Of a DNA stretch of 46,442 nt, positions 9,301-17,024 are shown one piece after another (within the stretch, counting starts at the first letter, position 1; each line of letters starts with the position of its first letter). The position numbers and the translations under genes are program-made. The DNA comes from Chitinophagales bacterium (GTDB taxonomy: Bacteria; Bacteroidota; Bacteroidia; Chitinophagales; CAIODY01), in contig CANFST010000019.1 of assembly GCA_947449695.1 (NCBI GenBank), positions 1-46,442 on the forward strand, written 5' to 3'. The notes under the pieces are model-generated. The model had not been told where the DNA came from and ran no database searches. It was given only the letters and a program-made list of their open reading frames with translations.

Positions 9301-12300
9301 ATTGATTTTGAATTGGCTAATGTTGCTGTCGCAGTATTATTTCCACCACAAAATTGAATGCCTTGAGCATTCCCAGAAGTATTTACATATATATTGCCAT
9401 TAAACTGATTACCTGCACTTGAATAAGCTGGTAAAATTCTTTCACTACCATTATTGGTAAAGGTTACATCATTATTCCAGATATCCGGATTAGTTCCTCC
9501 GAACAATAAATAACTTGTCCCTGAATTGGTTAAAGAACAAACACCATTAAATGTATTCCCACCTAAACCCCAATCACCTGATATTCCTGTTTTTGTAGCG
9601 TTTAGAGCACCATTAAAAGTACATCCATTTAATAATAAAGCACCACTTGTTGATGTAATGTCACCATTAAAAACTGAAGTCGGCCCAAATGTTAAATTAC
9701 CAGCACCTGTTAGTAATAATGACTGTGAAGTTGCACTTAATTGTGTGAATTGCTTCAGCAACAAAGTACCTGCTGAAAATCCACCTGCACCAACTGCAAT
9801 TGTTTTGTTGGCAGCCAAAGTAACAGTTGCATTACTTGCTCCGCAAAACTGAACTCCCTGCCCAAAGGTTGATGTAACTTCAATATTATCATTAAACAAT
9901 GTGCCTGCTGAATACCAACTCACATATATTCCTGTGTTGGCAGTTGGTGTATTATTGAAAGTTGCCTTACCATTAAAAATATTATTGCTACTGTTATATC
10001 CAACATAAATCTGATTGCTTCCTGTATTATTAAAAGTGGATGCAGCATTAAATTGATCAGGATTTCCATTCCCTAACAATACGTACCCAGCCCCAGAATT
10101 AGTAATATTTACTATGCCATTAAAAATATTTCCACCACTGCTGGCATCACTGCTGTTGCCAGTTTTGGTAGCATTCACAGTGCCATTAAAAGTACATCCA
10201 TTAAAATAAATTGAAGGTGTATTAGTAATGACATTTCCACCAATAACTGAGTTTCGAGCAAATGACAACGAAGTTGTTGAACCACTAAAAGTTAAGTTGA
10301 TTGGTACTGTGCCTAATTGAGTAAATGTGTTTAAATTGAGTGAACCAGCGCTAAAACCAGCATTACCTATAAAAATTGATTTGCCTGAAGCAAGAGTTGG
10401 AGTGCCTGTTCCACCTGTATAACCTAAATTAATTCCGCCAGTGCCTGTTGAAGTAACAATGATTGAATCGTTGAACAACTCATTTGAATTATACCCCAAC
10501 ATAAAGTAACCAGTATTACTTTGTTGATTAATGGTACACGATGCGTTAAAGATATTTTGTTGTTGATTGTTATGATTAGATGAACCACCAGTTTTGGTGA
10601 AAGTGGCAGGAGCATTAAATGTTGCCCCTTCTACCCAAATATCCGGAGCAGTTACATTAAACGAACCGTTGAATATAGAAGGGCTTAAAGTTTTAAAAAT
10701 ATATAAACTTGCTGTACCAGTTAAGGTTAAATTGATTCCAGTCGATGAGCCTAATTGTGCAAATCCACCAAAATTTAAAGAGCCAGCACTGAAGCCAGCA
10801 CTGCCAATATAAATATTTTTCCCTGCTGCTAATGTTGGTGTACCTGTGCTTCCAGGTTGCCATCCTAAATAAATTCCACCTGTCCCAGTTGAAGAAACAA
10901 TAATAGAATCGTTAAATAATTCATTGGAATTATAACCCAACATAAAATAACCAGTGTTACTTTGTTGATTGATAGTACAAGATGCGTTGAAAATATTTTG
11001 GTATTGTTGATTGTGATTGGAATTACCACCAGTTTTTGTAAAAATGGCTCTGTTGTTAAATGTTCCGCCCATTACACTGATATTGGGAGCAGTGACGTTA
11101 AACACACCATTGAAAACACAATTGCCAGTTGTTTTGTAAATGTTAAGTGTAGCACTGCCTGTAAGCGTTAAATTAATTCCACTTGATGAACCCAACTGAA
11201 TAAATCCACCTAAATTTAATGACCCAACTGAAAAGCCAGCACTACCAATATAAATATTTTTACCAGCCGCTAACGTTGGTGTACCAGTGCTTCCAGGTTG
11301 CCATCCTAAATAAATTCCACCTGTCCCAGTTGAAGAAACAATGATAGAATCATTAAACAAATCATTAGAGTTATACCCTACCATAAAATAACCTGTATTG
11401 CTTTGTTGATTGATTGTACAAGAAGCATTGAAAATATTCTGGTATTGATTATTGTGATTGTATATACCACCAGTTTTATTGAAAGTCACTCTGCCATTGT
11501 ATGTTGCACCTTGTGCCCAAATATCAGGTGCAGTTGCGGTAAATACCCCACCAAAAACTGATGATGGCCCAAGATATAAAACTGAAGTGCCTGTTGCAGT
11601 TAAATTGATGGGTGCAGTACCCGATTGAATAAATTGCTTTAAATGTAAATATCCAACCGTTAAACCTCCAGAGCCAGGTTGAATAGTTTTACCTGAAGCT
11701 AACAGAGCAGTTGCGGTATTATTTCCACCGCAAAATTGAATTCCTTGTGCGCTGCCTGATGTGTTCACATAAATATTGCCATTGAATTGATTGCCCACAC
11801 TTGACCAGGCGGGCAATAATCTTTCAGAGCCACTATTGGTAAAGGTTACATCGTTGTTCCATATATCAGGATTGGTTGATCCCATCAATAAATAACTACT
11901 ACCTGTATTAGTTATGGCTGATACGCCTTGAAATGTATTGCCACCTTGCCCCCAATCACCAGTTGAACCAGTTTTTGTTAAATTAGTTGTGCCGCTAAAT
12001 ATTGCCCCATTCATATACAATGTAGGACTTGATGCTACAACATTTCCACCGAAATTTGAGAAAGGTCCAAATGTTAGATTACCTGTTCCGGTCAAAGTAA
12101 AATTTTGTGCAGTACTTCCGATTTGAGTAAACTGACGAAGTAATAACGTGCCTGCTGAAAATCCGGCAACACCAATCGAAATTGTTTTCAGAGCAGCTAA
12201 AGTTGCATTAGAAGTATTATTGCCGCCACAAAACTGAACACCCTGCCCATTGGTTGATGTTACTACAATATTTTCATTGAAAGAGGTATTTGCCGATAAC

Positions 12301-12995
12301 CAACTTACATAAATAGTTCCAGAAGTATTGTTAGGTGCATTATTGAATGTGGTTATACCAGCAAAAATATTGTTACTGCTGTTGTACGCCAAATAAATAT
12401 GATTACTTCCTATATTGTTAAAAGTTGCCGTAGAATTGAACTGATCGGGGTTTCCATTACCCATCATTAAATAACCAGAACCAGAATTGGTCATGATTAC
12501 TGCCCCATTAAAAATATTATTTCCCGAACTGGCATCATTAGATGATCCGGTTTTTGTTAAAGTTAAAGTATTTTGAAAAATTGTTTTAGTAATAGTAATT
12601 GTGGCTGAAGTAACATTCACTATGCAATTCATAGTCACGTTACTGCTTCCAAATGTTGTTGTTGTTGCGCCTGAAATAGTTAATGTCCCATTTTGAATAG
12701 TGCCCAAAGTAAATGTGGCATTAGTACCACCAACAGTCAATGTATTACCGCCTAAATCAAATGTGCCACTAGTTAAAGTTAAATTTTTAACTGATGAAGA
12801 AGAGTTTAAAATACAATTTCTACTGCCAGTTACAATAGTAATATTATCATTTGCTGTAGGTACTCCATTTGGAGTCCAATTAGTTGAAACATTAAAAGCT
12901 GTTGAGGTATTTCCGTTCCATGTATAAGAAGTTTGCGCCAATGCGATTTGCATCGAAGCAATCATCAAAACAGAATGGAGTAAAATGTTTTTCAT
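6354..12995 (-). CDS. Giant modular T9SS-secreted surface protein (2213 aa)
   Basis: A cell-surface or secreted protein. A signal peptide (residues 1-20, cleavage after QIALA) is followed by a long Asn/Thr/Ser/Gly-rich beta-solenoid-like region. From about residue 148 to 1760 it consists of ten modules, each opening with a KTG segment and containing a GNGNPDQFN, GSTNPDIWN or GYNSNELFN motif; five also carry QFCGGNN or QFCGASN. Three near-identical modules in the middle contain INQQSNTGYFM. Near residue 2020 begins a beta-sandwich segment (LPIELLFFNAQ...DHFDVERSSDG) and the last ~75 residues are a type A T9SS sorting domain ending in KKTYKIVK, which directs outer-membrane export and anchoring. 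No catalytic domain is visible; adhesion or matrix function is an inference. The C-terminus is paralogous to that of the protein at 33513. Confidence 0.9.
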   Translation of the reverse strand: MKNILLHSVLMIASMQIALAQTSYTWNGNTSTAFNVSTNWTPNGVPTANDNITIVTGSRNCILNSSSSVKNLTLTSGTFDLGGNTLTVGGTNATFTLGTIQNGTLTISGATTTTFGSSNVTMNCIVNVTSATITITKTIFQNTLTLTKTGSSNDASSGNNIFNGAVIMTNSGSGYLMMGNGNPDQFNSTATFNNIGSNHIYLAYNSSNNIFAGITTFNNAPNNTSGTIYVSWLSANTSFNENIVVTSTNGQGVQFCGGNNTSNATLAALKTISIGVAGFSAGTLLLRQFTQIGSTAQNFTLTGTGNLTFGPFSNFGGNVVASSPTLYMNGAIFSGTTNLTKTGSTGDWGQGGNTFQGVSAITNTGSSYLLMGSTNPDIWNNDVTFTNSGSERLLPAWSSVGNQFNGNIYVNTSGSAQGIQFCGGNNTATALLASGKTIQPGSGGLTVGYLHLKQFIQSGTAPINLTATGTSVLYLGPSSVFGGVFTATAPDIWAQGATYNGRVTFNKTGGIYNHNNQYQNIFNASCTINQQSNTGYFMVGYNSNDLFNDSIIVSSTGTGGIYLGWQPGSTGTPTLAAGKNIYIGSAGFSVGSLNLGGFIQLGSSSGINLTLTGSATLNIYKTTGNCVFNGVFNVTAPNISVMGGTFNNRAIFTKTGGNSNHNQQYQNIFNASCTINQQSNTGYFMLGYNSNELFNDSIIVSSTGTGGIYLGWQPGSTGTPTLAAGKNIYIGSAGFSAGSLNFGGFAQLGSSTGINLTLTGTASLYIFKTLSPSIFNGSFNVTAPDIWVEGATFNAPATFTKTGGSSNHNNQQQNIFNASCTINQQSNTGYFMLGYNSNELFNDSIIVTSTGTGGINLGYTGGTGTPTLASGKSIFIGNAGFSAGSLNLNTFTQLGTVPINLTFSGSTTSLSFARNSVIGGNVITNTPSIYFNGCTFNGTVNATKTGNSSDASSGGNIFNGIVNITNSGAGYVLLGNGNPDQFNAASTFNNTGSNQIYVGYNSSNNIFNGKATFNNTPTANTGIYVSWYSAGTLFNDNIEVTSTFGQGVQFCGASNATVTLAANKTIAVGAGGFSAGTLLLKQFTQLSATSQSLLLTGAGNLTFGPTSVFNGDITSTSGALLLNGCTFNGALNATKTGISGDWGLGGNTFNGVCSLTNSGTSYLLFGGTNPDIWNNDVTFTNNGSERILPAYSSAGNQFNGNIYVNTSGNAQGIQFCGGNNTATATLANSKSIQSGLNGLNAGYLILKQFTQVGSSSTNIAMNSTASYLQFGPSSSFDGNITTSSPGLYFNGCTFNGTVTSVKTGASNDASTGNNVFNGISTFTNSGSGYLLFGNGNRDQFNAASTFNNTGSSQIYVAYNAANNVFGGVTTFNNTPTGNSAIYVGWYSANTTFNDNIIVTSTNGQGVQFCGGNNTATATLVATKTISVGAGGFSAGILSLKQFTQIGNTPQTFTLAGTAQLYFGSTARFDGDVSSSSPSILFNGGTFNRTVNAVKTGSNNDASPGGNTFNSTFTITNTGSGYFLMGNGNPDVFNATATFNNQSTGQHMYVAYNSTGNIFNGDVIFNNQPVSSGVWIYPNYYGINTQFNGNIILNNVAGGGINFGPSTGTATLASGKTITIGVNGFNSGGLIFRNFVQSGSTPQILATTGTSYIQFATGTTFNGDITTSSPGLFFNGSTFNGIVNSTKTGTTNDASTGANVFNGSSTFTNTGTGYLLMTNNTADTYNNDVTFVQSSTGPVYPNYNNNSSYNGNLTITSPSATAITFGQGNGTATFGGSIAQNINATAGTATPVFTRLVINNSAVGGGVTLNSTSINVSNNLTLTSGLLNTSTSYILTMLNASTTAVGTALSTSYVNGPMNYQKSTSGATTLNFPIGNGTDCRPVALTVNHSNGTLYTYQSKLINASANALHYFIPMTVQNVSLVHYYTITRKDASNTSQPTQNLSGNQTIQVFFGANDGISNVSNLTIVKNTYLATNRWIDIGGTNGVLNNGAGSITSTSSPSAFNSFSTFALANSSGGANVLPIELLFFNAQKNEAKVDLTWATATESDNDHFDVERSSDGITFESIAQVKTKAVGGNSKSTLNYNSTDEQPLSGYNYYRLKQFNLDGTFEYSDIVAINFTSDGLDEDEKVNLLNSATDPALSITTPSSWSSSNYSLEIYNEAGQIIKQFENFDINGGGSEVKAIDLNGAEHGFYVAVLTNNSQKRKKTYKIVK

Positions 12996-13186
12996 TTCTT
13001 CTTAAAAGGATTGAATGTTTTCGTTTCATGCAAAAGTTGAAAAGTTGCTTTAATGCTTTAATCGGCAATTATTGGTAAAAGCATCAGTATAAATACTTAA
13101 ATTTTGAATTTTTAGTAAAGCAGGCGGTCAAATCATCTCTGAAAAGTATTCCATTAAAAAAATTACTCAACCCCCAAAAAAAACAT

Positions 13187-13194
13187 TAGATTTG
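13187..13194 (+). promoter_or_regulatory. Bacteroidota -7 box TAGATTTG upstream of the lipoprotein gene
   Basis: The octamer fits TANNTTTG exactly and lies 10 bases before the ATG at 13205, implying a nearly leaderless transcript. No clear TTTG -33 element is present at the expected distance, so the call is tentative. Confidence 0.35.
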
Positions 13195-13204
13195 AACTTC
13201 GATT

Positions 13205-14104
13205 ATGATTAAGAAATATTTTTTATTGTTATCATTTATAGTGATTTGTTATGCTTGTAAGAAAACAACTCACGAAACTGTGCATGAAAACCATGTGGTA
13301 TCGGGCAATCAAATACCTAATTATGCTGGTGTTTCCACTATTCAGGTGAATGCTTATGTTAATCGTGTGTATGTTGATTTGCTGGGCAGAGAAGCCGATT
13401 CGACAGAGTTGGTAAAAGCCAACAACATTATTAAAAGCGGCAACTACAATGATGCGGCTCGTGATTCGGTTATTAATACGGTGATAAAAAATGCGCAATT
13501 TTATCCGCAGTTTTTTATAAAAACATCGGCAGTAATTTTAAACTCAACCAGCAAACAAGATATTATTGACGAAATAAATTTAGATACTTATGTAAAACAA
13601 TTGAGCCTGCAAAATAGTGATACTGTTACTGCCAATGCCTTAACTGTTGAGCTGAATGCACTGACGAATTTACAACAAACTGATTCATTATATCGCATCA
13701 AACAAATTGATATCAACGAATTTTATCGCCGATTTATTTACAATTATTTCTACGACCAGATTAATATGGGAACTGAAAATTTTGTGAAAGCATGTTTTGA
13801 AAATTTGTTTCATCGCAATGCAACTGCAAATGAATTAACCACTTCGAAAACAATGGTAGATGGCTTAAGTGGTTCATCTGTATTGTTTTTGCAAACTGGT
13901 AATTGTAAAGGTGATTTTGCTTATATAGTAACCCATTGTACTGAATTTTATCAGGGCTTAATTATTACTGCGTATCAAAATTATTTATTGCGCAAGCCTA
14001 CTGACAATGAGATTAATGCACAGGTAAATGGCTTAACACAAACCAAAGATTATCTGGCTTTGATAAAATCAATTATGAAAACAAAAGAGTATGCAGGGTT
14101 TTGA
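13205..14104 (+). CDS. Lipoprotein with DUF1549-like segment, DUF1501 neighbourhood
   Basis: A 299-residue lipoprotein: the signal peptide ends in a lipobox with Cys18 followed by KK, which suggests a membrane-anchored protein rather than one carrying an acidic surface-export signal. After the anchor the segment YVNRVYVDLLGREADSTEL resembles the start of DUF1549-type domains, which in Planctomycetes and other groups are paired with DUF1501 proteins; a second similar segment (FVKACFENLFHRNATANEL) follows near residue 196. A DUF1501-type gene lies two genes downstream on the same strand, which supports a functional link. Molecular function is unknown. The family assignment is by motif resemblance only. 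Confidence 0.75.
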   Translation: MIKKYFLLLSFIVICYACKKTTHETVHENHVVSGNQIPNYAGVSTIQVNAYVNRVYVDLLGREADSTELVKANNIIKSGNYNDAARDSVINTVIKNAQFYPQFFIKTSAVILNSTSKQDIIDEINLDTYVKQLSLQNSDTVTANALTVELNALTNLQQTDSLYRIKQIDINEFYRRFIYNYFYDQINMGTENFVKACFENLFHRNATANELTTSKTMVDGLSGSSVLFLQTGNCKGDFAYIVTHCTEFYQGLIITAYQNYLLRKPTDNEINAQVNGLTQTKDYLALIKSIMKTKEYAGF

Positions 14105-14212
14105 AATAGTCATTAGTCATCGGTCAACAGTCATTAGTAAATACAAAACAGCTATTCAAAAATATAACCTTTGTACACTTAGCAATTTAGTGAAAGAAAA
14201 AATAAAAGAAAG

Positions 14213-14716
14213 ATGAAAAAAATATTTTTACTACTGGTTTTAATTACTGTTTTTGCGGCTTGCAAAAAAACGGTGATACAAGACCATGTGTATGATAATG
14301 TGATTTATGATGTGGGTAAAACTGTCGTATATCAATCATCGGCACAAAAGACCAGACAAAAAACACCCACCCAATTTATTTCAATTTTGTATTCGGATTT
14401 GTTTCAGAATTCAATTCCTAATAATCAACTCAATGATTTATCAGTTATGTTTTTAGCCAATGGCGATAAAAATATGATTACGGAGATGCTGGTGAGTAAT
14501 TATATGAATACCACTGGTGTGAAACTGCCAACCAGTGCTGCTATGAGAGCCGATTTGGATAAGTTTATTGATGCTACTTTTATTCGGTTTTATTTGCGCA
14601 ACCCAACTGCGTATGAAAAATATTACTTGAAAAATATGATTCGGAACGATGCGAACATTACACCTGAATTGGTTTATAGTTCGTTTGTATTGAGTGATGA
14701 ATATTGGTTTTACTAA
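14213..14716 (+). CDS. Small lipoprotein, divergent relative of the preceding gene
   Basis: A 167-residue lipoprotein with lipobox Cys17 in VFAACKK. The N-terminus (CKK plus a polar stretch with VYDNVIYDVGKTVVY) and the segment FISILYSDLFQNSIPNNQL follow the same plan as the gene at 13205, where FVDLLGRE-type sequence occupies the equivalent place, so the two are probably paralogues of different length. It begins 109 bases after that gene in the same direction and ends 15 bases before a DUF1569 gene, so it is likely in one operon with the DUF1501 gene. No catalytic motif is visible. Confidence 0.75.
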   Translation: MKKIFLLLVLITVFAACKKTVIQDHVYDNVIYDVGKTVVYQSSAQKTRQKTPTQFISILYSDLFQNSIPNNQLNDLSVMFLANGDKNMITEMLVSNYMNTTGVKLPTSAAMRADLDKFIDATFIRFYLRNPTAYEKYYLKNMIRNDANITPELVYSSFVLSDEYWFY

Positions 14717-14731
14717 ATAACAAAACAAAAA

Positions 14732-15187
14732 ATGAAAAATTTATTTGAACAAACTACTTACACAGAAATTGTAAATCGAGTGAATCAACTTTCTGTTAAT
14801 TCAGAAAGAAAATGGGGAAAGATGAATGTAGCTCAAATGTTAACGCATGCAGCGATACCTTTAGAATATGCCATTGGCGACAGACATGGTAAACAATCTT
14901 TTATCGGAAAAATATTCAGACCATTTGTGAAAAAAGCTTTTTTTGATGAAAGACCATATACCCGTGATTTACCAACTGCACCCGAATTTAAAATAAACCC
15001 GACTGATGAAAAAGAATTTAACAGTGAAAAATCGAAATTGGTAACTGCATTGAATCGGTTTCATAAGGATGGGAAAAATATTGCTGGCAATCAACAGCAT
15101 TTGTTTTTAGGAAAAATTACTGCTGATGAATGGGCAAGAACTATGTATAAACATCTCGACCATCATTTGAGTCAGTTTGGGGTGTGA
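14732..15187 (+). CDS. DUF1569 / DinB-like protein
   Basis: A 151-residue cytosolic protein of the DinB-like four-helix-bundle type (DUF1569). The first conserved histidine is in WGKMNVAQMLTHAAIPLEYAIGD and a second cluster is at the end, YKHLDHHLSQFG; these are the positions that bind a metal in DinB-superfamily proteins. Members are often thought to be thiol-dependent transferases, but this one has no assigned reaction. It sits between a small lipoprotein and a DUF1501-type gene on the same strand, with 15- and 52-base gaps. Confidence 0.85.
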   Translation: MKNLFEQTTYTEIVNRVNQLSVNSERKWGKMNVAQMLTHAAIPLEYAIGDRHGKQSFIGKIFRPFVKKAFFDERPYTRDLPTAPEFKINPTDEKEFNSEKSKLVTALNRFHKDGKNIAGNQQHLFLGKITADEWARTMYKHLDHHLSQFGV

Positions 15188-15239
15188 GAAATAATGTGCT
15201 GATGTGATAATGAAATGCAATTGAACAGATTTTAAATTT

Positions 15240-16580
15240 ATGATGATGAAAAGAAGAACCTTTATAAAAAACACGGCAGCCGCAGCAGCAGGTGTAATTC
15301 TGTCGCCTTACATTTTGCCATCTGGGCGGTTGTTTGCAGCCACAGGTACACGGTTGGCAAATCATGTGGTGTTTGTATTGTTTGCAGGTGGTATCCGCAA
15401 TCAGGAAAGTATTCAACAGGCTTATGTATCGGCGCAAACTGGCTTCAATACTTCGGGCAATATGATGAGCAATATGCTGACAGGCAATGTGCCATCGAGC
15501 AATTTGTTGTTTAATTTATGGAACCCTATTCAAACTAATTCTATTCAATCGCAAGGTGTTTTGTTTCCAAATATTCAATACACCACTGGCCCTACGGGAC
15601 ATTTCAACGGACATACTGTAGCCATGACAGGCAACTACACCAACACAGGTTTGAATTTAAATATCAATCCTGATATGCCGACCTTGTTTGAATATTATCG
15701 CAAACATACCAGCCCAACAAAAAGTGCTATCAACAGCTGGTGGATTAGCGAAGGCTTAGTCCCTTATCCGGCTTTGAATTACAGCAAACATCCCTTGTAT
15801 GGTGCACAATATGGTGCTAACTTCTTAAATCCTGCTGCGGTGTTTCAGCAATATTCCAGCTACATTGCTAATGCAAAAGTTTATCAGCCGCAAGATGTAA
15901 ACAGGATGGATGGCATGAAAACATTTTTAAACAATAGTTTTCATCAATCCGCATCTAATTTGCCGGGCATAAAAAATGATTCGGCTGATGACCAGGCGAT
16001 TAAAACTTTTATTTCGAATTTAATTGCCAAAACACAAAACAATCAAATAACCTGGCCATTGCCTCCTAGTATTTCTACCAATGAACTGACAGGCGATTTA
16101 ACCAATATTGCTTATGGCTGGGAAGTACTGAATAATTTCAAACCCGAGTTAACTGTTATTAATACTTTCAATTTAGATATTTGCCACAGCGATTTCAGCA
16201 ATTATTTACATTTCTTACACAAAGCTGATTATGGTGTGGGCTGGTTGTGGAATAAAATTCAATCAACACCAGGTTTGATGAATGATACCATTATGATTTG
16301 CATGCCTGAACATGGCAGAAACTTGGCACCCAACGCCATTTATGATGCTAATGGTTTACGTGCTTTCGATCATACTGGCGATGCCAATAGTCGCAGCATG
16401 TTTGCATTAATAGTAGGGCCTAACGGCATTGTAAAACAAAATCAAACGTTCGGCAGCAGCGGCAACCCGGTTGGTGAAAGCATAGACATTGTGCCAACCA
16501 TTGCTAAAATATTGGGTTTTGATACTTCTATTCCAAATGGTATGTTGCCAGGCAATGCATTAAGTCAGGCATTTATTTAA
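15240..16580 (+). CDS. DUF1501-type, Tat-exported sulfatase/phosphatase-fold protein
   Basis: A 446-residue exported protein of the alkaline phosphatase superfamily type (DUF1501). The N-terminus has a twin-arginine signal (KRRTFIKNT, then an alanine-rich stretch), so it is exported folded through Tat. Family features seen are NHVVFVLFAGGIRNQES at the start of the mature part, GHFNGHTVAMTGNY, the segment MICMPEHGRN and the C-terminal IDIVPTIAKILGF. Usual metal-binding Asp/His residues are partly present (DICHSD, PEHGRN, FDHTGD), but catalysis is unproven. The start could be any of three consecutive ATGs from 15240. The last codons and the stop recur as relics near 3.9 and 44.8 kb, and the region downstream matches that at 44.85 kb. 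Confidence 0.8.
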   Translation: MMMKRRTFIKNTAAAAAGVILSPYILPSGRLFAATGTRLANHVVFVLFAGGIRNQESIQQAYVSAQTGFNTSGNMMSNMLTGNVPSSNLLFNLWNPIQTNSIQSQGVLFPNIQYTTGPTGHFNGHTVAMTGNYTNTGLNLNINPDMPTLFEYYRKHTSPTKSAINSWWISEGLVPYPALNYSKHPLYGAQYGANFLNPAAVFQQYSSYIANAKVYQPQDVNRMDGMKTFLNNSFHQSASNLPGIKNDSADDQAIKTFISNLIAKTQNNQITWPLPPSISTNELTGDLTNIAYGWEVLNNFKPELTVINTFNLDICHSDFSNYLHFLHKADYGVGWLWNKIQSTPGLMNDTIMICMPEHGRNLAPNAIYDANGLRAFDHTGDANSRSMFALIVGPNGIVKQNQTFGSSGNPVGESIDIVPTIAKILGFDTSIPNGMLPGNALSQAFI

Positions 16581-16671
16581 TCCGGAGTTTTAGTTGAGTA
16601 TAAAAAAGCATTCAGTATTTTCTGACCGCTAGTTAACTACGTTTTATTGATAAAATGTTTGGTAGCCACAT
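16557..16671. repeat. Degenerate copy of the block at 44841-45029
   Basis: Bases 16557-16630 align with 44841-44917 at roughly three-quarters identity with small gaps, covering the end of the DUF1501 gene, a spacer and a decayed version of the hairpin terminator at 44889. Bases 16646-16671 then match 45004-45029 at 24 of 26 positions; that second segment is coding in the minus-strand gene at 44950, and here reads VATKHFINKT-stop against VTTQHFINVL. The block therefore looks like the relic of a lost minus-strand paralogue of that gene. The remaining gene-free sequence to 16950 shows nothing else recognisable. Confidence 0.6.
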
Positions 16672-16952
16672 TTTATTGAATCAATGAGGTTACTTTTATT
16701 TATCCTAACTGATGATATAATTCTTTCGACTAAGTCTTAACAACAGACAAGCAGGGTTCATTTGTATTTCAGTTTAATAGTTACAAACTTGACGAGTTCA
16801 AGAATCGACACTAAATAAAAGTTAGTGTAATAAAATAAAACTTGCTGACAAAACTTGTATAGTTTTTTCAAAAAGAATTTCTTTATTTTCTTTAAAGGCT
16901 TCATAAAATACAATTTAATGAAGTAATCTATCAAATTTAAGATATTTATTTT

Positions 16953-16984
16953 TTTGTTAGTTTGAATATTTACACCTACATTTG
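16953..16984 (+). promoter_or_regulatory. Consensus Bacteroidota promoter of rpsA
   Basis: TTTG at 16953-16956 and TACATTTG at 16977-16984 are separated by 20 bases, matching the sigma-ABfr pattern TTTG-N17-20-TANNTTTG. Transcription would begin near 16990, giving a leader of about 35 nt that contains only the Shine-Dalgarno and the start. Confidence 0.65.
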
Positions 16985-17009
16985 CAGCCCAAAAATATTT
17001 TTTAACAAA

Positions 17010-17015
17010 AGGAGG
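17010..17015 (+). promoter_or_regulatory. Strong Shine-Dalgarno AGGAGG that sets the TTG start of rpsA
   Basis: AGGAGG lies 9 bases before TTG at 17025. Such strong sites are rare in Bacteroidota, whose ribosomes mostly ignore Shine-Dalgarno sequences. The site fixes the start, since no ATG is available nearby that fits the family's N-terminus. Confidence 0.8.
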
Positions 17016-17024
17016 AACCAAACA

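Noticed and set aside
8377-12927. Several 60-110 codon plus-strand frames inside the giant gene
   Set aside because: They are shadows of the repetitive minus-strand coding sequence, with proline/valine-rich antisense composition.
16962-17024. N-terminal extension of S1 from a start at 16962
   Set aside because: It overlaps the promoter -35/-7 region and the Shine-Dalgarno; the family N-terminus begins at the TTG at 17025.
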